Shown piece by piece: positions 1 through 7,990 of a stretch of DNA of 12,078 nt (position 1 is the stretch's first letter; every line of letters begins with the position of its first letter). The notes below the pieces were generated by a model. The model saw only the letters and a program-made list of their open reading frames with translations, was not told the DNA's origin and made no database searches. A program made the translations under genes and the position numbers. Source of the DNA: Scleromatobacter sp045810285 (GTDB lineage Bacteria; Pseudomonadota; Gammaproteobacteria; Burkholderiales; Burkholderiaceae_C); NCBI GenBank assembly GCA_045810285.1, contig JBJMWE010000371.1:1-12078 (forward strand). The letters run 5' to 3'.

Positions 1-27
1 CGTCGCGCCAGAACCATCAGGAATCCC

Positions 28-294
28 ATGCGCATCCAGCCCCAATCCAACGCCGCGACGACGCTGCCTGCAGCGACGACCAAGTCCAGCCGCACGCCGC
101 ACACGCCGGCGATGAAGGCGGCCGTGCCGGCTGCCGCGCCGGCAGGCAAGCCGGCCGCCGTTGCCGCCGCCAAGCCCGCGGCAGCGCCCGCGGCCGCGGC
201 TCCGAAGGTTGCTACCGAGGCGACGGCCGCTGCAGTCGCCGCCCAGCCCGAGACCTACGGCGGCGCCGGCAGCCTGCTCGACGCCCACGCCTGA
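28..294 (+). CDS. Small Ala/Pro-rich hypothetical protein (88 aa)
   Basis: I do not recognise this protein. It starts at an ATG with an AGGA ribosome-binding sequence about six bases upstream and runs 88 codons to TGA. Composition is dominated by Ala, Pro and scattered Lys: residues about 28-72 are almost entirely Ala/Pro/Lys/Val/Thr, so it is probably disordered. The last 15 residues (Gln-Pro-Glu-Thr-Tyr-Gly-Gly-Ala-Gly-Ser and onward) are less biased. There is no signal peptide, membrane segment or catalytic motif. In DNA this rich in GC, an Ala/Pro-rich open frame can arise by chance, so the start codon and the ribosome-binding sequence are the only positive evidence. The gene upstream is outside the window, so an operon link cannot be judged. 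Confidence 0.4.
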   Translation: MRIQPQSNAATTLPAATTKSSRTPHTPAMKAAVPAAAPAGKPAAVAAAKPAAAPAAAAPKVATEATAAAVAAQPETYGGAGSLLDAHA

Positions 295-432
295 CGCCTG
301 ACGCGCGGCGCACCGGCGCGCCTCGATCGAACCGACTGACCCCGGCCGACTCCGCCATGGGGTCTTTCGTCGTTGTCGTTGGTCGAACCGGGCCCCTTGC
401 CTAAGCTTGCGCGTTCCACCATGAGGGAACGC

Positions 433-954
433 ATGTCCAAGACCAAGAAGTCCGCCGGCGCCAGGATCGTGGCCGCCTCCTCCGCCATCGACATCGGCAT
501 CGGCGCCAAGGATCGCGCCGCCATCGCCGACGGCCTGTCGCGCCTGCTGGCCGATACGTACACCCTGTACCTGACCACCCACAACTTCCACTGGAACGTC
601 ACCGGCCCGATGTTCAACACGCTGCACGTGATGTTCATGGGCCAGTACACCGAGCTGTGGAACGCCGTCGATCCCATCGCCGAGCGCATCCGCTCCCTCG
701 GCCATCCGGCCCCCGGCTCCTACGCCGCCTTCGGCCGCCTGAGCTCGTTGCCCGACGCGCCCGACACGCCGCCCAAGGCACTCGAGATGGTGCGCGTGCT
801 CGTGGCCGGCCACGAAGCCGTCGCCCGCACCGCGCGCGCCCTGTTCCCGCAGGCCGACAAGGCCGGCGACGAGCCCACCGCCGACCTGCTCACGCAACGC
901 CTGACCGTGCACGAGCAGACGGCCTGGATGCTGCGTTCCCTGCTCGAGGAATGA
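433..954 (+). CDS. dps: Dps: DNA-protecting ferritin-like protein
   Basis: A DNA starvation/stationary-phase protection protein. The family forms dodecamers that oxidise Fe(II) with peroxide, store iron and shield DNA in the cytoplasm. At 173 aa the length is normal. The intersubunit ferroxidase residues are all present with family spacing: His53 (in HNFHWNV), His65, Asp80 and Glu84 (in DPIAER). The N-terminus (MSKTKKSAGAR) is short and basic, like the DNA-binding tails of some Dps proteins. I chose ATG 433 because AGGGA lies four bases upstream; an in-frame ATG at 421 and a TTG at 373 are less likely. A weak promoter candidate, TTGGTC (379-384) and TAAGCT (402-407) spaced by 17 bases, lies just ahead. 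In related bacteria dps is often controlled by OxyR, but no such site was identified here. A GC-rich hairpin follows the gene. Confidence 0.95.
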   Translation: MSKTKKSAGARIVAASSAIDIGIGAKDRAAIADGLSRLLADTYTLYLTTHNFHWNVTGPMFNTLHVMFMGQYTELWNAVDPIAERIRSLGHPAPGSYAAFGRLSSLPDAPDTPPKALEMVRVLVAGHEAVARTARALFPQADKAGDEPTADLLTQRLTVHEQTAWMLRSLLEE

Positions 955-989
955 CGACCCCGCTCCTCCTGGTCGCTGCCCGCCGAGGA

Positions 990-1013
990 CGCGCCCGGTT
1001 CGACCCGGGCGCG
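990..1013 (+). terminator. GC-rich hairpin after dps (candidate terminator)
   Basis: A perfect 9-bp stem (990-998 with 1005-1013; arm CGCGCCCGG) encloses a 6-base TTCGAC loop, 36 bases after the dps stop. No T-run follows, so it is not a classical intrinsic terminator. It could still halt transcription or protect the 3' end. It separates dps from the DJ-1-like gene, which has its own ribosome-binding site. Confidence 0.4.
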
Positions 1014-1083
1014 CCCCGCGCTTGCCGAGAGCGTGAATCTGCGTTCAGCGACTGCATCTAGTCACGAGCCAACAAGGACCGCC

Positions 1084-1698
1084 ATGCACGTCGCGATCGT
1101 CACGTTCGACGGCTTCAACGAGCTGGATTCCTTCATCGCGCTGGGCCTGATCAACCGGTTGCGCACGTCCGGCGTGCACGCGGAGATCGCGAGCCCGTCG
1201 GCGCAGGTGACGTCGATGAACGGCGTCACCGTCACGGCGCAGCAGCCGCTCGAGTTCGTCACCGACGCCGACGTCGTGTTGTTCGGCAGCGGCATCTACA
1301 CGCGCGCCATCGCCGAGAACGCGGCGCTGATGGACCGCATCGTCCTGGATCCCACGCGCCAGCTGGTCGGCGCGCAGTGCTCGGGCACGCTGCTGCTGGC
1401 GCGCCTGGGGTTGCTCGGCGACGCGCCGGCCTGCACCGACCTCACCACCAAGCCATGGGTGGTCGCGGCCGGGGTGCGGGTGACCGACCTGCCGTTCACC
1501 GCGCGCGGCCCCGTCGCCACGGCGGGCGGCTGCATGGCCTCGGCCTACCTCGCCACCTGGGTGATGTGGCGCGCCGCCGGCCGCGAGGCCACGCGCCAGG
1601 CGCTGCACTACGCGGCCCCCGTGGGCGAGAAGGACGCGTGGGTCGACCACGCGCTCAAGGTCGTCGGGGACGCGCTGGGCGACGCCGCGACGCCTTGA
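1084..1698 (+). CDS. DJ-1/PfpI-family protein
   Basis: A 204-aa single-domain member of the DJ-1/PfpI (class I glutamine amidotransferase-like) superfamily. The nucleophile elbow GAQCSG puts the likely reactive cysteine at Cys99, followed by TLLLARLGLL, the usual helix after the elbow. An N-terminal acidic position (Glu13 in FDGFNELD) sits where DJ-1 relatives place the residue that tunes the cysteine. A later GPVATAGGCMAS segment fits the conserved Gly-rich turn. Relatives include isonitrile hydratase, glyoxalase/deglycase-type enzymes and the sensor halves of AraC-type regulators. This protein has no DNA-binding domain, so it is probably a stand-alone enzyme or stress protein; the substrate is unknown. 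ATG 1084 is preceded by AAGGA (1074-1078) at good spacing, whereas the upstream GTG at 1033 has no such support. It lies alone between hairpin-bounded neighbours. Confidence 0.85.
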   Translation: MHVAIVTFDGFNELDSFIALGLINRLRTSGVHAEIASPSAQVTSMNGVTVTAQQPLEFVTDADVVLFGSGIYTRAIAENAALMDRIVLDPTRQLVGAQCSGTLLLARLGLLGDAPACTDLTTKPWVVAAGVRVTDLPFTARGPVATAGGCMASAYLATWVMWRAAGREATRQALHYAAPVGEKDAWVDHALKVVGDALGDAATP

Positions 1699-1808
1699 AG
1701 TTGTTTCAGCCGGGCAACAAGCGTGGGGGTCGGGCACACCCGCGCCGAACGAGGCCCGCCGCGCTGGCATGATCCCGCCTTTCCGGTCGAGTGGAGAGGT
1801 TTTCAGAC

Positions 1809-2639
1809 ATGGCGCAAGCCCACGACAACGAGTTTTCCCGCGCCGGCGTGCGCGTCGCGCTGGCCTGTGCCGCGGTGGCCGCGCTGGCGCTTGCCGGCTG
1901 CGGCCAGAAGAAGACGGAGCTGGGCGAAGGCGGCTCGGTGGTGAGCGGCTCCGCCGGCCCCGCCGGCGCGCAGAACGCGAGCCACGAGCTGGTCCGGTGC
2001 GATGCGCCGGTCGCCACGATGGCGCTCGTCGAGAATCCGAACGGCTACACCGTGACGGGCAGCTACAACCTGCCCAGCTCGCCGGTGCCGCTGGTGCGCC
2101 TCATCGCGCAGCAGAGCGGGTGCTTCCGCATCGTCGATCGCGCCGCCGGCCTGCACGCCACCGTGCAGGAGCAGGAGCTGAAGAACGCGGGCATCACCGG
2201 CGACGCCGTCAAGGTGCGCAAGGGCCAGGGCTACGCCGCGCAGTACACGATCGCGCCCAGCCTCACGTTCAGCGAGCGCGACGCCGGCCGCGAGGTGGGT
2301 GGCGTGCTCGCCCACATCCCGGTGCTCAACAAGTTCGTCGGCCTGGCCGACCAGGTCAAGCTCAAGGAAGCGCAGGTCGCCTTGCTGCTGACCGACAACG
2401 AGACCACCGAGCAGCTCGCCGCCGCCACCGGCTCGGTGCGCGTCACCGATCTCGGCATGGCCGGCCTGATGCTGGGCCGCGCGGGCGGCGCCGCCGGCGC
2501 GGGCTGGAGCAACAGCAACGAAGGCAAGGTGATCGCCGCGGCCTTCCTCGATGCGCACAACCAGCTGGTGACGCAGCTGCGCCTGCTGCAGGCCAAGGAC
2601 CTGCCGCCGCCGGTGCCCGTGAAGAAGCGCGCCGGCTGA
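1809..2639 (+). CDS. CsgG/HfaB-like outer-membrane lipoprotein
   Basis: A 276-aa exported lipoprotein. After a short N-region with two Arg, a hydrophobic stretch (about 14-30) ends in the lipobox LAGC, with Cys31 the expected lipidated residue. The mature part resembles CsgG/HfaB proteins: a segment with 'SGCFRIVDR' followed by a stretch with 'VQEQEL' matches the family's 'act-on-low-activity, then VDR/ER, then EQ' layout. Later come an 'AAQYTIAPSLTFSE' strand and a 'VALLLTDNETTEQLAAATGS' stretch, like the family's barrel-forming and trait-description strands. CsgG forms the curli secretion pore; HfaB anchors holdfast. No curli subunit, chaperone or CsgE/F-like gene is visible here, so the exported partner is unknown. 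Start ATG 1809 has GGAGAGG (1792-1798) ten bases upstream; a GTG at 1791 is an alternative but would bury the ribosome-binding site. The next gene follows within 9 bases. Confidence 0.7.
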   Translation: MAQAHDNEFSRAGVRVALACAAVAALALAGCGQKKTELGEGGSVVSGSAGPAGAQNASHELVRCDAPVATMALVENPNGYTVTGSYNLPSSPVPLVRLIAQQSGCFRIVDRAAGLHATVQEQELKNAGITGDAVKVRKGQGYAAQYTIAPSLTFSERDAGREVGGVLAHIPVLNKFVGLADQVKLKEAQVALLLTDNETTEQLAAATGSVRVTDLGMAGLMLGRAGGAAGAGWSNSNEGKVIAAAFLDAHNQLVTQLRLLQAKDLPPPVPVKKRAG

Positions 2640-2647
2640 GGCCTGCG

Positions 2648-2980
2648 GTGCGGCGCGTGCACGCCCCCGCCGCGACGTTGCTCCTGGCCGAGCTGCGGGC
2701 CTCGATGCGCGTGCAGTCGATGTCGCTGCGCGCCGGCACGGTGCTGCTGCTGTGCTTCCCGCTGTCGGCGGCGGTGGGCACGCTGCTGCACCGCCTGGAC
2801 TTCTATCCGGGCTGGCTGCAGGCGCTCGTGGAGCACCGCGACGCCCTGCTGTTCCTGGCCATGCTGTTCTCGATGGTCGCGTTCTGCGATTCCATCGTCC
2901 GCCACCGCACGCAGTGGCAGTTCCTGGCCGAGATCGCCGTGGCGATCGCGCTGGGCTACCTGACGAGCCGACTGGTCTGA
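2648..2980 (+). CDS. Small three-helix membrane protein, unknown function
   Basis: I do not recognise this 110-aa protein. It has three hydrophobic segments, at about residues 28-48 (GTVLLLCFPLSAAVGTLLH), 65-82 (ALLFLAMLFSMVAFCDSIV) and 93-107 (IAVAIALGYLTSRLV), joined by short charged loops, so it is probably an inner-membrane protein. The start is uncertain. GTG 2648 is preferred because GAGG (2638-2641), overlapping the stop of the lipoprotein gene, is six bases upstream; ATG 2705 would give a 91-aa protein that keeps all three helices. The close spacing suggests translational coupling with the lipoprotein gene and a possible shared role in the envelope. That link is inference. Confidence 0.65.
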   Translation: MRRVHAPAATLLLAELRASMRVQSMSLRAGTVLLLCFPLSAAVGTLLHRLDFYPGWLQALVEHRDALLFLAMLFSMVAFCDSIVRHRTQWQFLAEIAVAIALGYLTSRLV

Positions 2981-3071
2981 ACGCTGGGCCCGGCCGCATC
3001 GAAGTCGTAGACGGTGACATCGACCCGACTCTGGCGACGCGCTGACCGGCGATCGCCGCCCAAATTGGGGA

Positions 3072-3091
3072 AAGGCGTTTCAAGGCGTTTC
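3072..3091. repeat. Perfect 10-bp tandem duplication upstream of prfC
   Basis: AAGGCGTTTC occurs twice head to tail (3072-3081 and 3082-3091), just ahead of the putative prfC -10 box at 3115. It may be a slipped-strand duplication or a pair of half-sites for a regulator. Confidence 0.8.
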
Positions 3092-3114
3092 TCCGACGAC
3101 CGCGGCCGACCCGC

Positions 3115-3120
3115 GATAAT
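3115..3120 (+). promoter_or_regulatory. Putative -10 box for prfC
   Basis: GATAAT is one base from the TATAAT consensus and is followed by the GC-rich discriminator CGCCGG. No convincing -35 is seen at 16-18 bases. Transcription would start near 3127, giving a leader of about 51 bases. prfC itself has no obvious Shine-Dalgarno sequence. Confidence 0.4.
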
Positions 3121-3177
3121 CGCCGGTTCCCCCGCACTTTCCAGCGCTCGCCCGCTTCCTGGCCGGCGCACACGACC

Positions 3178-4806
<1,629 letters not shown>

Positions 4807-4807
4807 C

Positions 4808-4853
4808 GAACCTGTGAACGAACCCGACACGCCCGGGGTTCATTCACAGGTTC
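4808..4853 (+). terminator. Long inverted repeat after prfC (probable terminator)
   Basis: Arms 4808-4825 (GAACCTGTGAACGAACCC) and 4836-4853 (GGGTTCATTCACAGGTTC) pair over 18 bp with a single C/A mismatch around a 10-base loop. A third copy of the arm end, GAACCT, at 4855-4860 forms a further small palindrome (AGGTTCTGAACCT, 4848-4860) that could compete with the long stem. A TTTCCC stretch follows rather than a clean T-run. Lying between prfC and dsbG, it most simply acts as a terminator or an RNA-end stabiliser; a protein-binding site is the alternative. Confidence 0.55.
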
Positions 4854-4906
4854 TGAACCTTTCCCGCCGGGCCGCGTCTACCGCTGTCCTTCACTTGCGA
4901 CGCGCC

Positions 4907-5533
4907 ATGACCCGCACGCTCCCGCTGATCTGCCTGGCCGGCGCCGCCCTGCTGGCGCTGGCCTCGTTCGACGTGCCCGCCGCCACCCAGTGGACGGCGG
5001 CGATGGAGCGCCGCAATGCGCCGCCCGTGACCTGGGAGCAGCTCGAGCGCTCGCGCTGGATCGCCGACGGCCGCGCCGACGCGCCACGCAAGGTCTACGT
5101 CTTCCTGGACGCCAACTGCAAGTACTGCACGAAGTTCTGGTCCGACGCGCGCCCGTGGGTGAACGCCGGCAAGGTGCAGCTGCGCCACATCATGGTGGGC
5201 GTGATCGCCCCCAGCAGCGCCGGCCGGGCCGCCGCGCTCCTGGCCGACCCCGACCCCGCGAAGCGCCTCGCGGCCTTCGAGCAGGCGCACGCGTTCGGCG
5301 TCGTGCGCATGATGGCCGGCGGCCCGCACCAGAGCCTGGAAGACCCGAGCCTCGCCCCGCTGGATCCCGTCCCCGAGGCGCTGGCCCGCACCATCGCCGA
5401 CGACGAGGACCTGATGCGCGGCTTCGGCCTGATGGGCACGCCGGGCATCGTGTTCCGCGCGCCGGACGGCCGCGTCGTCGCCAAGCCCGGCGTGGCGACC
5501 GAGGACCTGCCGCTGGTGCTGGGGCCGCTGTAG
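4907..5533 (+). CDS. dsbG: DsbG-like periplasmic thiol:disulfide protein
   Basis: A thioredoxin-fold protein of the DsbC/DsbG group. In the E. coli pathway, DsbG protects or reduces oxidised cysteines in periplasmic proteins and is kept reduced by DsbD. The redox motif is CKYC (Cys71, Cys74) in the context 'CKYCTKFWSDARPWV', which closely echoes DsbG, and the cis-proline loop is Thr178-Pro179 (GTPG). Residues 5-20 form a hydrophobic signal segment with likely cleavage near Ala25-Ala27, so it should be exported. At 208 aa it is shorter than E. coli DsbG (248). Only about 30-40 residues lie between signal and catalytic domain, so the usual N-terminal dimerisation domain appears reduced or absent. 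ATG 4907 is chosen because upstream codons run through the inverted repeat. No clear Shine-Dalgarno is seen. ubiA begins 28 bases downstream. Confidence 0.85.
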   Translation: MTRTLPLICLAGAALLALASFDVPAATQWTAAMERRNAPPVTWEQLERSRWIADGRADAPRKVYVFLDANCKYCTKFWSDARPWVNAGKVQLRHIMVGVIAPSSAGRAAALLADPDPAKRLAAFEQAHAFGVVRMMAGGPHQSLEDPSLAPLDPVPEALARTIADDEDLMRGFGLMGTPGIVFRAPDGRVVAKPGVATEDLPLVLGPL

Positions 5534-5549
5534 CCGGAGCGGGCTGCGC

Positions 5550-5555
5550 GAGAAT
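5550..5555 (+). promoter_or_regulatory. Putative -10 box placing the start at the ubiA ATG
   Basis: GAGAAT is followed by CGCCGC and then the ATG of ubiA exactly six bases later. If used as a sigma-70 -10 element, transcription would begin at or next to the start codon, giving a leaderless message. No good -35 was found, and the box may be fortuitous in a tight gene junction. Confidence 0.3.
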
Positions 5556-5561
5556 CGCCGC

Positions 5562-6467
5562 ATGTCCACGTCCCGCGTCGCCCTCTACCTCGACCTGATC
5601 CGCTGGAACCGCCCTGCCGGCTGGCTGCTGCTGCTGTGGCCGACGCTGGCCGCGCTGTGGATCGCCTGCGACGGGTTCCCCGGGTGGCACCTGCTGGCGG
5701 TGTTCACGCTCGGCACGATCCTGATGCGCAGCGCCGGCTGCTGCATCAACGACGTGGCCGATCGCGATTTCGACAAGCACGTCAAGCGCACCGCGCAGCG
5801 CCCGGTGACCAGCGGCGCCCTGTCGGTGAAGGCGGCGTTGACGTTCGGCGCGGTGCTCGCGCTGCTGGCGTTCTGCCTCGTGCTGACCACCAATCCGCCG
5901 ACGATCCTGCTGTCGTTCGCGGCGCTGGCGATCACGCTCGCCTATCCGTACGCGAAACGCTTCGTCTCGATGCCGCAGGCCGTGCTGGGCGTCGCGTTCA
6001 GCTTCGGCATCCCGATGGCGTTCTGTGCGGCGACGGGCGCGCACGACTGGTCGCTGTCGGCCATTCCCGCGGCCGTGCCCGCGCTCGCCTGGTGGCTGCT
6101 GCTGGGCAACCTGTTCTGGGTGCTGGCCTACGACACCGAGTACGCGATGGTCGACCGCGACGACGACCTGAAGATCGGCATCCGCACCTCGGCGATCACG
6201 CTGGGCCGCTTCGACGTCGCCGGCGTGATGGCGTTCTATGCGGTCTACCTGCTGTCGTGGCTGTACCTCGGACTGAAGCTGGGCCTGGGGCCGACGTACG
6301 CGGTGGGCATCGTGATCGCGGGCCTGCAGGCGGGCTGGCACTTCACGCTGATCTGGGGCCGCTCGCGCGAGGGCTGCTTCCGTGCGTTCCGCGCCAACCA
6401 CTGGCTGGGCGCGGCAGTGTTCCTGGGCGTGGTGCTGTCGTTCGCCGGCGCCCACGTGCCGCGATGA
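5562..6467 (+). CDS. ubiA: 4-hydroxybenzoate polyprenyltransferase (UbiA)
   Basis: This inner-membrane enzyme attaches the polyprenyl tail to 4-hydroxybenzoate in ubiquinone synthesis, with Mg2+ bound by two Asp-rich loops. Both loops are present: Asn63-Asp64-x-x-Asp67-x-x-x-Asp71 in INDVADRDFDKHV, and Asp191-x-x-x-x-x-x-Asp198 in DTEYAMVDRDDD. The second is the characteristic UbiA version (Tyr-Ala-x-x-Asp-x-x-Asp-Asp). At 301 aa with about nine hydrophobic segments, it matches the family length of roughly 290. The N-terminal 'DLIRWNRPAGWLLLLWPTLAALW' region is typical of bacterial UbiA. It lies 28 bases after dsbG, and its last codon overlaps the start of the GNAT gene by 4 bases (ATGA), so the two are probably co-translated. 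No Shine-Dalgarno is visible in front of the ATG. Confidence 0.96.
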   Translation: MSTSRVALYLDLIRWNRPAGWLLLLWPTLAALWIACDGFPGWHLLAVFTLGTILMRSAGCCINDVADRDFDKHVKRTAQRPVTSGALSVKAALTFGAVLALLAFCLVLTTNPPTILLSFAALAITLAYPYAKRFVSMPQAVLGVAFSFGIPMAFCAATGAHDWSLSAIPAAVPALAWWLLLGNLFWVLAYDTEYAMVDRDDDLKIGIRTSAITLGRFDVAGVMAFYAVYLLSWLYLGLKLGLGPTYAVGIVIAGLQAGWHFTLIWGRSREGCFRAFRANHWLGAAVFLGVVLSFAGAHVPR

Positions 6468-6973
6468 CCACCGTGACGCTGCGCGCCGCGGAGCGCGCGC
6501 AGTGGCCCGTCATCGAGAACCTGCTGCAGTTCTACAACTACGAACTGAGCGCCTGGTACCCGATCCCCTTCGACGACGACGGCCGGTTCAGGGTCGCGTC
6601 CAAGGCCGACTACCTCGGCCGGCCGGGCACCGAGGCGTGGCTGATCCTGGCCGGCGGCGCGCTGGCGGGCTTCGCGGTCGTCGACGACGAGCTGGTCGAC
6701 GCGCACAACGACCTGAACCTCGGCTACTTCTTCGTCGCCCGGCGCTTCCGCGGACGCGGCGTGGGCGCGGCCGCGTTCAGCGGGCTGCTGGCGCGCTATC
6801 CGGGCCGTTGGGAGCTGTACTACCTGGCGCGCAACGAGTCCGCCGCCGCGTTCTGGCCCAAGGCATTCACGCGCGCCGGGCTGGCGCGGGTCGACGTGAG
6901 CGACGCGCACCTGTTCGGCGAGGATTGCGTGATGAACCGGTTCGACGCACCCGCCCCGCGCATCGATTCCTAG
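6464..6973 (+). CDS. GNAT-family N-acetyltransferase
   Basis: A 169-aa single-domain GNAT protein, a cytoplasmic enzyme that moves an acetyl group from acetyl-CoA to an amine; the substrate is unknown. The acetyl-CoA pyrophosphate loop fits the R/Q-x-x-G-x-G/A rule at Arg94-Phe-Arg-Gly97-Arg-Gly99, continuing into VGAAAFSGLLARYP. The preceding strand 'DLNLGYFFVARRFRG' and following 'WELYYLARNESAAAFW' with Asn124 agree with motifs A and B of the fold. The start overlaps the last bases of ubiA as ATGA, a typical coupling of consecutive genes. An unannotated GNAT next to ubiA does not by itself imply a role in quinone synthesis. The TAG stop lies inside a CCTAGG mirrored in the opposite gene's stop. 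Confidence 0.85.
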   Translation: MTTVTLRAAERAQWPVIENLLQFYNYELSAWYPIPFDDDGRFRVASKADYLGRPGTEAWLILAGGALAGFAVVDDELVDAHNDLNLGYFFVARRFRGRGVGAAAFSGLLARYPGRWELYYLARNESAAAFWPKAFTRAGLARVDVSDAHLFGEDCVMNRFDAPAPRIDS

Positions 6974-7000
6974 GCTCCTTCGTCGCAGGCGCCGCCTAGG
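6969..7000. repeat. Inverted repeat holding both convergent stop codons
   Basis: CCTAGGC (6969-6975) and GCCTAGG (6994-7000) are perfect inverted copies separated by 18 bases. Each contains the TAG stop of one convergent gene: the GNAT gene at 6971-6973 and proC, read on the minus strand, at 6996-6998. The RNA from either strand could fold here, so it might serve as a short two-way terminator, although it has no T-runs. CTAG is usually scarce in such genomes. Confidence 0.6.
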
Positions 7001-7862
7001 CGCCGAACTCGTCGCCGAGTTCCTTCGCGCGCGCCTGCGCGGCGCGCAGGGCCGCCACGATCGCCGGCTTGACGCCCGCGGCCTCCATCGACGTGATCGC
7101 GGCGTGGGTCGTGCCGCCCTTGGACGTGACGCGGGCGCGCAGCGTCTCGGGCGCCTCGTCGCTGGCGCGCGCGAGCGAGGTGGCGCCCTTGAACGTCGCC
7201 TGCGCGAGGCGGCGGCCCTGCTGGGGGCTCAGGCCCATGTCGGCGGCGGCCTGCATCATGGCCTCGAGGAAGAAGAACACGTAGGCCGGGCCGGAGCCCG
7301 ACAGCGCGGTGACGGCGTCGAGGTGGCTCTCCTGCGCCACCCACAGCGTCTCGCCGGTGGGAGCGAGCACGCGCTCGATCGCGGCGCGGTCGTCGGACGT
7401 GACGGCGGCGCGCGCGAACAGGCCGGCGATGCCCTCGCCGATCAACGCCGGCGTGTTGGGCATCGCACGCACGACGCGCTCGCTGCCCGTGGCGCGCGCG
7501 ATCGCGTCGCTGCGGATGCCGGCCATCACCGACAGGTGGAGCGCGCGGCCGATGTGCGGCGCGCACCGCGCGGCGGCCTCGCCGAACACCTGCGGCTTGA
7601 CGGCCCACACGACGATGTCCGCGCCGGCCAGCGCTGGCCCGCCGGCGGCTTCCACGCGCACGCCAAATTTCTCACGAACGATGTCGGCTTGCGGCGCATG
7701 CGGCTCGACCACGACGACGCGGCTCGCCGGCTGCCCGGCAGCGACCAGGCCGCCCAGGATGGCGCTGGCCATGTTGCCGCCGCCCACGAAGGCGAGCAGC
7801 GGAGCGGTCGAGGGCGCGGAAGGCCCCTGGGATGGCGCGGTCGGGGGTGTCGGGTTCATCAT
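6996..7862 (-). CDS. proC: Pyrroline-5-carboxylate reductase (ProC)
   Basis: Cytoplasmic enzyme for the last step of proline synthesis, reducing 1-pyrroline-5-carboxylate with NAD(P)H. The Rossmann motif is Gly27-Gly-Gly-Asn30-Met31-Ala, after the short strand LLAFV. Further family marks are WAVKPQ (86-91), RAMPNTP (132-138), ALSGSGPAYV (186-195) and the signature segment VTSKGGTT (245-252). At 288 aa it is a little longer than usual because of a Pro/Ser/Thr-rich N-terminal tail of about 20 residues (PTPPTAPSQGPSAPSTAP). Start is ATG 7862, with a second ATG directly following; no Shine-Dalgarno is visible. A TACACT box eight bases ahead of the ATG suggests a very short or absent leader. Convergent with the GNAT gene; divergent from glutamate dehydrogenase, with which it shares the intergenic region. 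Confidence 0.95.
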   Translation of the reverse strand: MMNPTPPTAPSQGPSAPSTAPLLAFVGGGNMASAILGGLVAAGQPASRVVVVEPHAPQADIVREKFGVRVEAAGGPALAGADIVVWAVKPQVFGEAAARCAPHIGRALHLSVMAGIRSDAIARATGSERVVRAMPNTPALIGEGIAGLFARAAVTSDDRAAIERVLAPTGETLWVAQESHLDAVTALSGSGPAYVFFFLEAMMQAAADMGLSPQQGRRLAQATFKGATSLARASDEAPETLRARVTSKGGTTHAAITSMEAAGVKPAIVAALRAAQARAKELGDEFGA

Positions 7863-7870
7863 GGCGCCCA

Positions 7871-7876
7871 AGTGTA
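7871..7876 (-). promoter_or_regulatory. Putative -10 box for proC, immediately before its start
   Basis: Read on the minus strand, TACACT lies eight bases before the proC ATG. Used as a -10 element, it would start transcription within one or two bases of the ATG. No strong -35 is seen. Confidence 0.3.
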
Positions 7877-7940
7877 GGACGGCGGTTCGCACCTCGGTGG
7901 CGTCGAGGTCCGTAACCCGCATGAAACTGAACAGCAGGGG

Positions 7941-7959
7941 TCATGCAAAAGTTGCATGA
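7941..7959. promoter_or_regulatory. 19-bp palindrome in the proC/gdh divergent region
   Basis: TCATGCAAAAGTTGCATGA has two perfect 8-bp arms around a 3-base AAG centre. The inner part, ATGC-N7-GCAT, fits the T-N11-A pattern of LysR-type regulator sites. It is centred near 7950, about 53 bases ahead of the predicted gdh transcript start (near 8003) and about 90 bases ahead of the proC start. A single bound regulator could therefore act on both genes. The regulator is not in the window. Lrp/AsnC- or GntR-type proteins cannot be excluded. Confidence 0.6.
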
Positions 7960-7990
7960 GGCTCGGTGACTAATTCGGCGGGGTCCGGCC

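Noticed and set aside
301..322. GC-rich repeat after the Ala/Pro-rich ORF as a terminator
   Set aside because: Pairing is limited to five GC pairs around a nine-base loop without a T-run, which is common by chance in this composition.
1700..1740. Small inverted repeats (GTTG/CAAC and GGGT/ACCC) after the DJ-1-like gene
   Set aside because: Stems of four to five bp with no T-run are too weak to call a terminator.
4813..4848. TGTGAA...TTCACA as a CRP/FNR site
   Set aside because: The half-sites are separated by 24 bases, not the six of a CRP site; they are simply the arms of the hairpin.
4814..4906. GTG-initiated N-terminal extension of the DsbG-like protein
   Set aside because: It would translate the inverted repeat after prfC and place 31 residues before an otherwise proper signal peptide. 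ATG 4907 gives a normal exported protein.
5190..6455. 421-codon open frame on the minus strand across dsbG and ubiA
   Set aside because: It is antisense to two genes with clear active-site motifs, and its sequence is rich in Arg, Gln and His with no domain.
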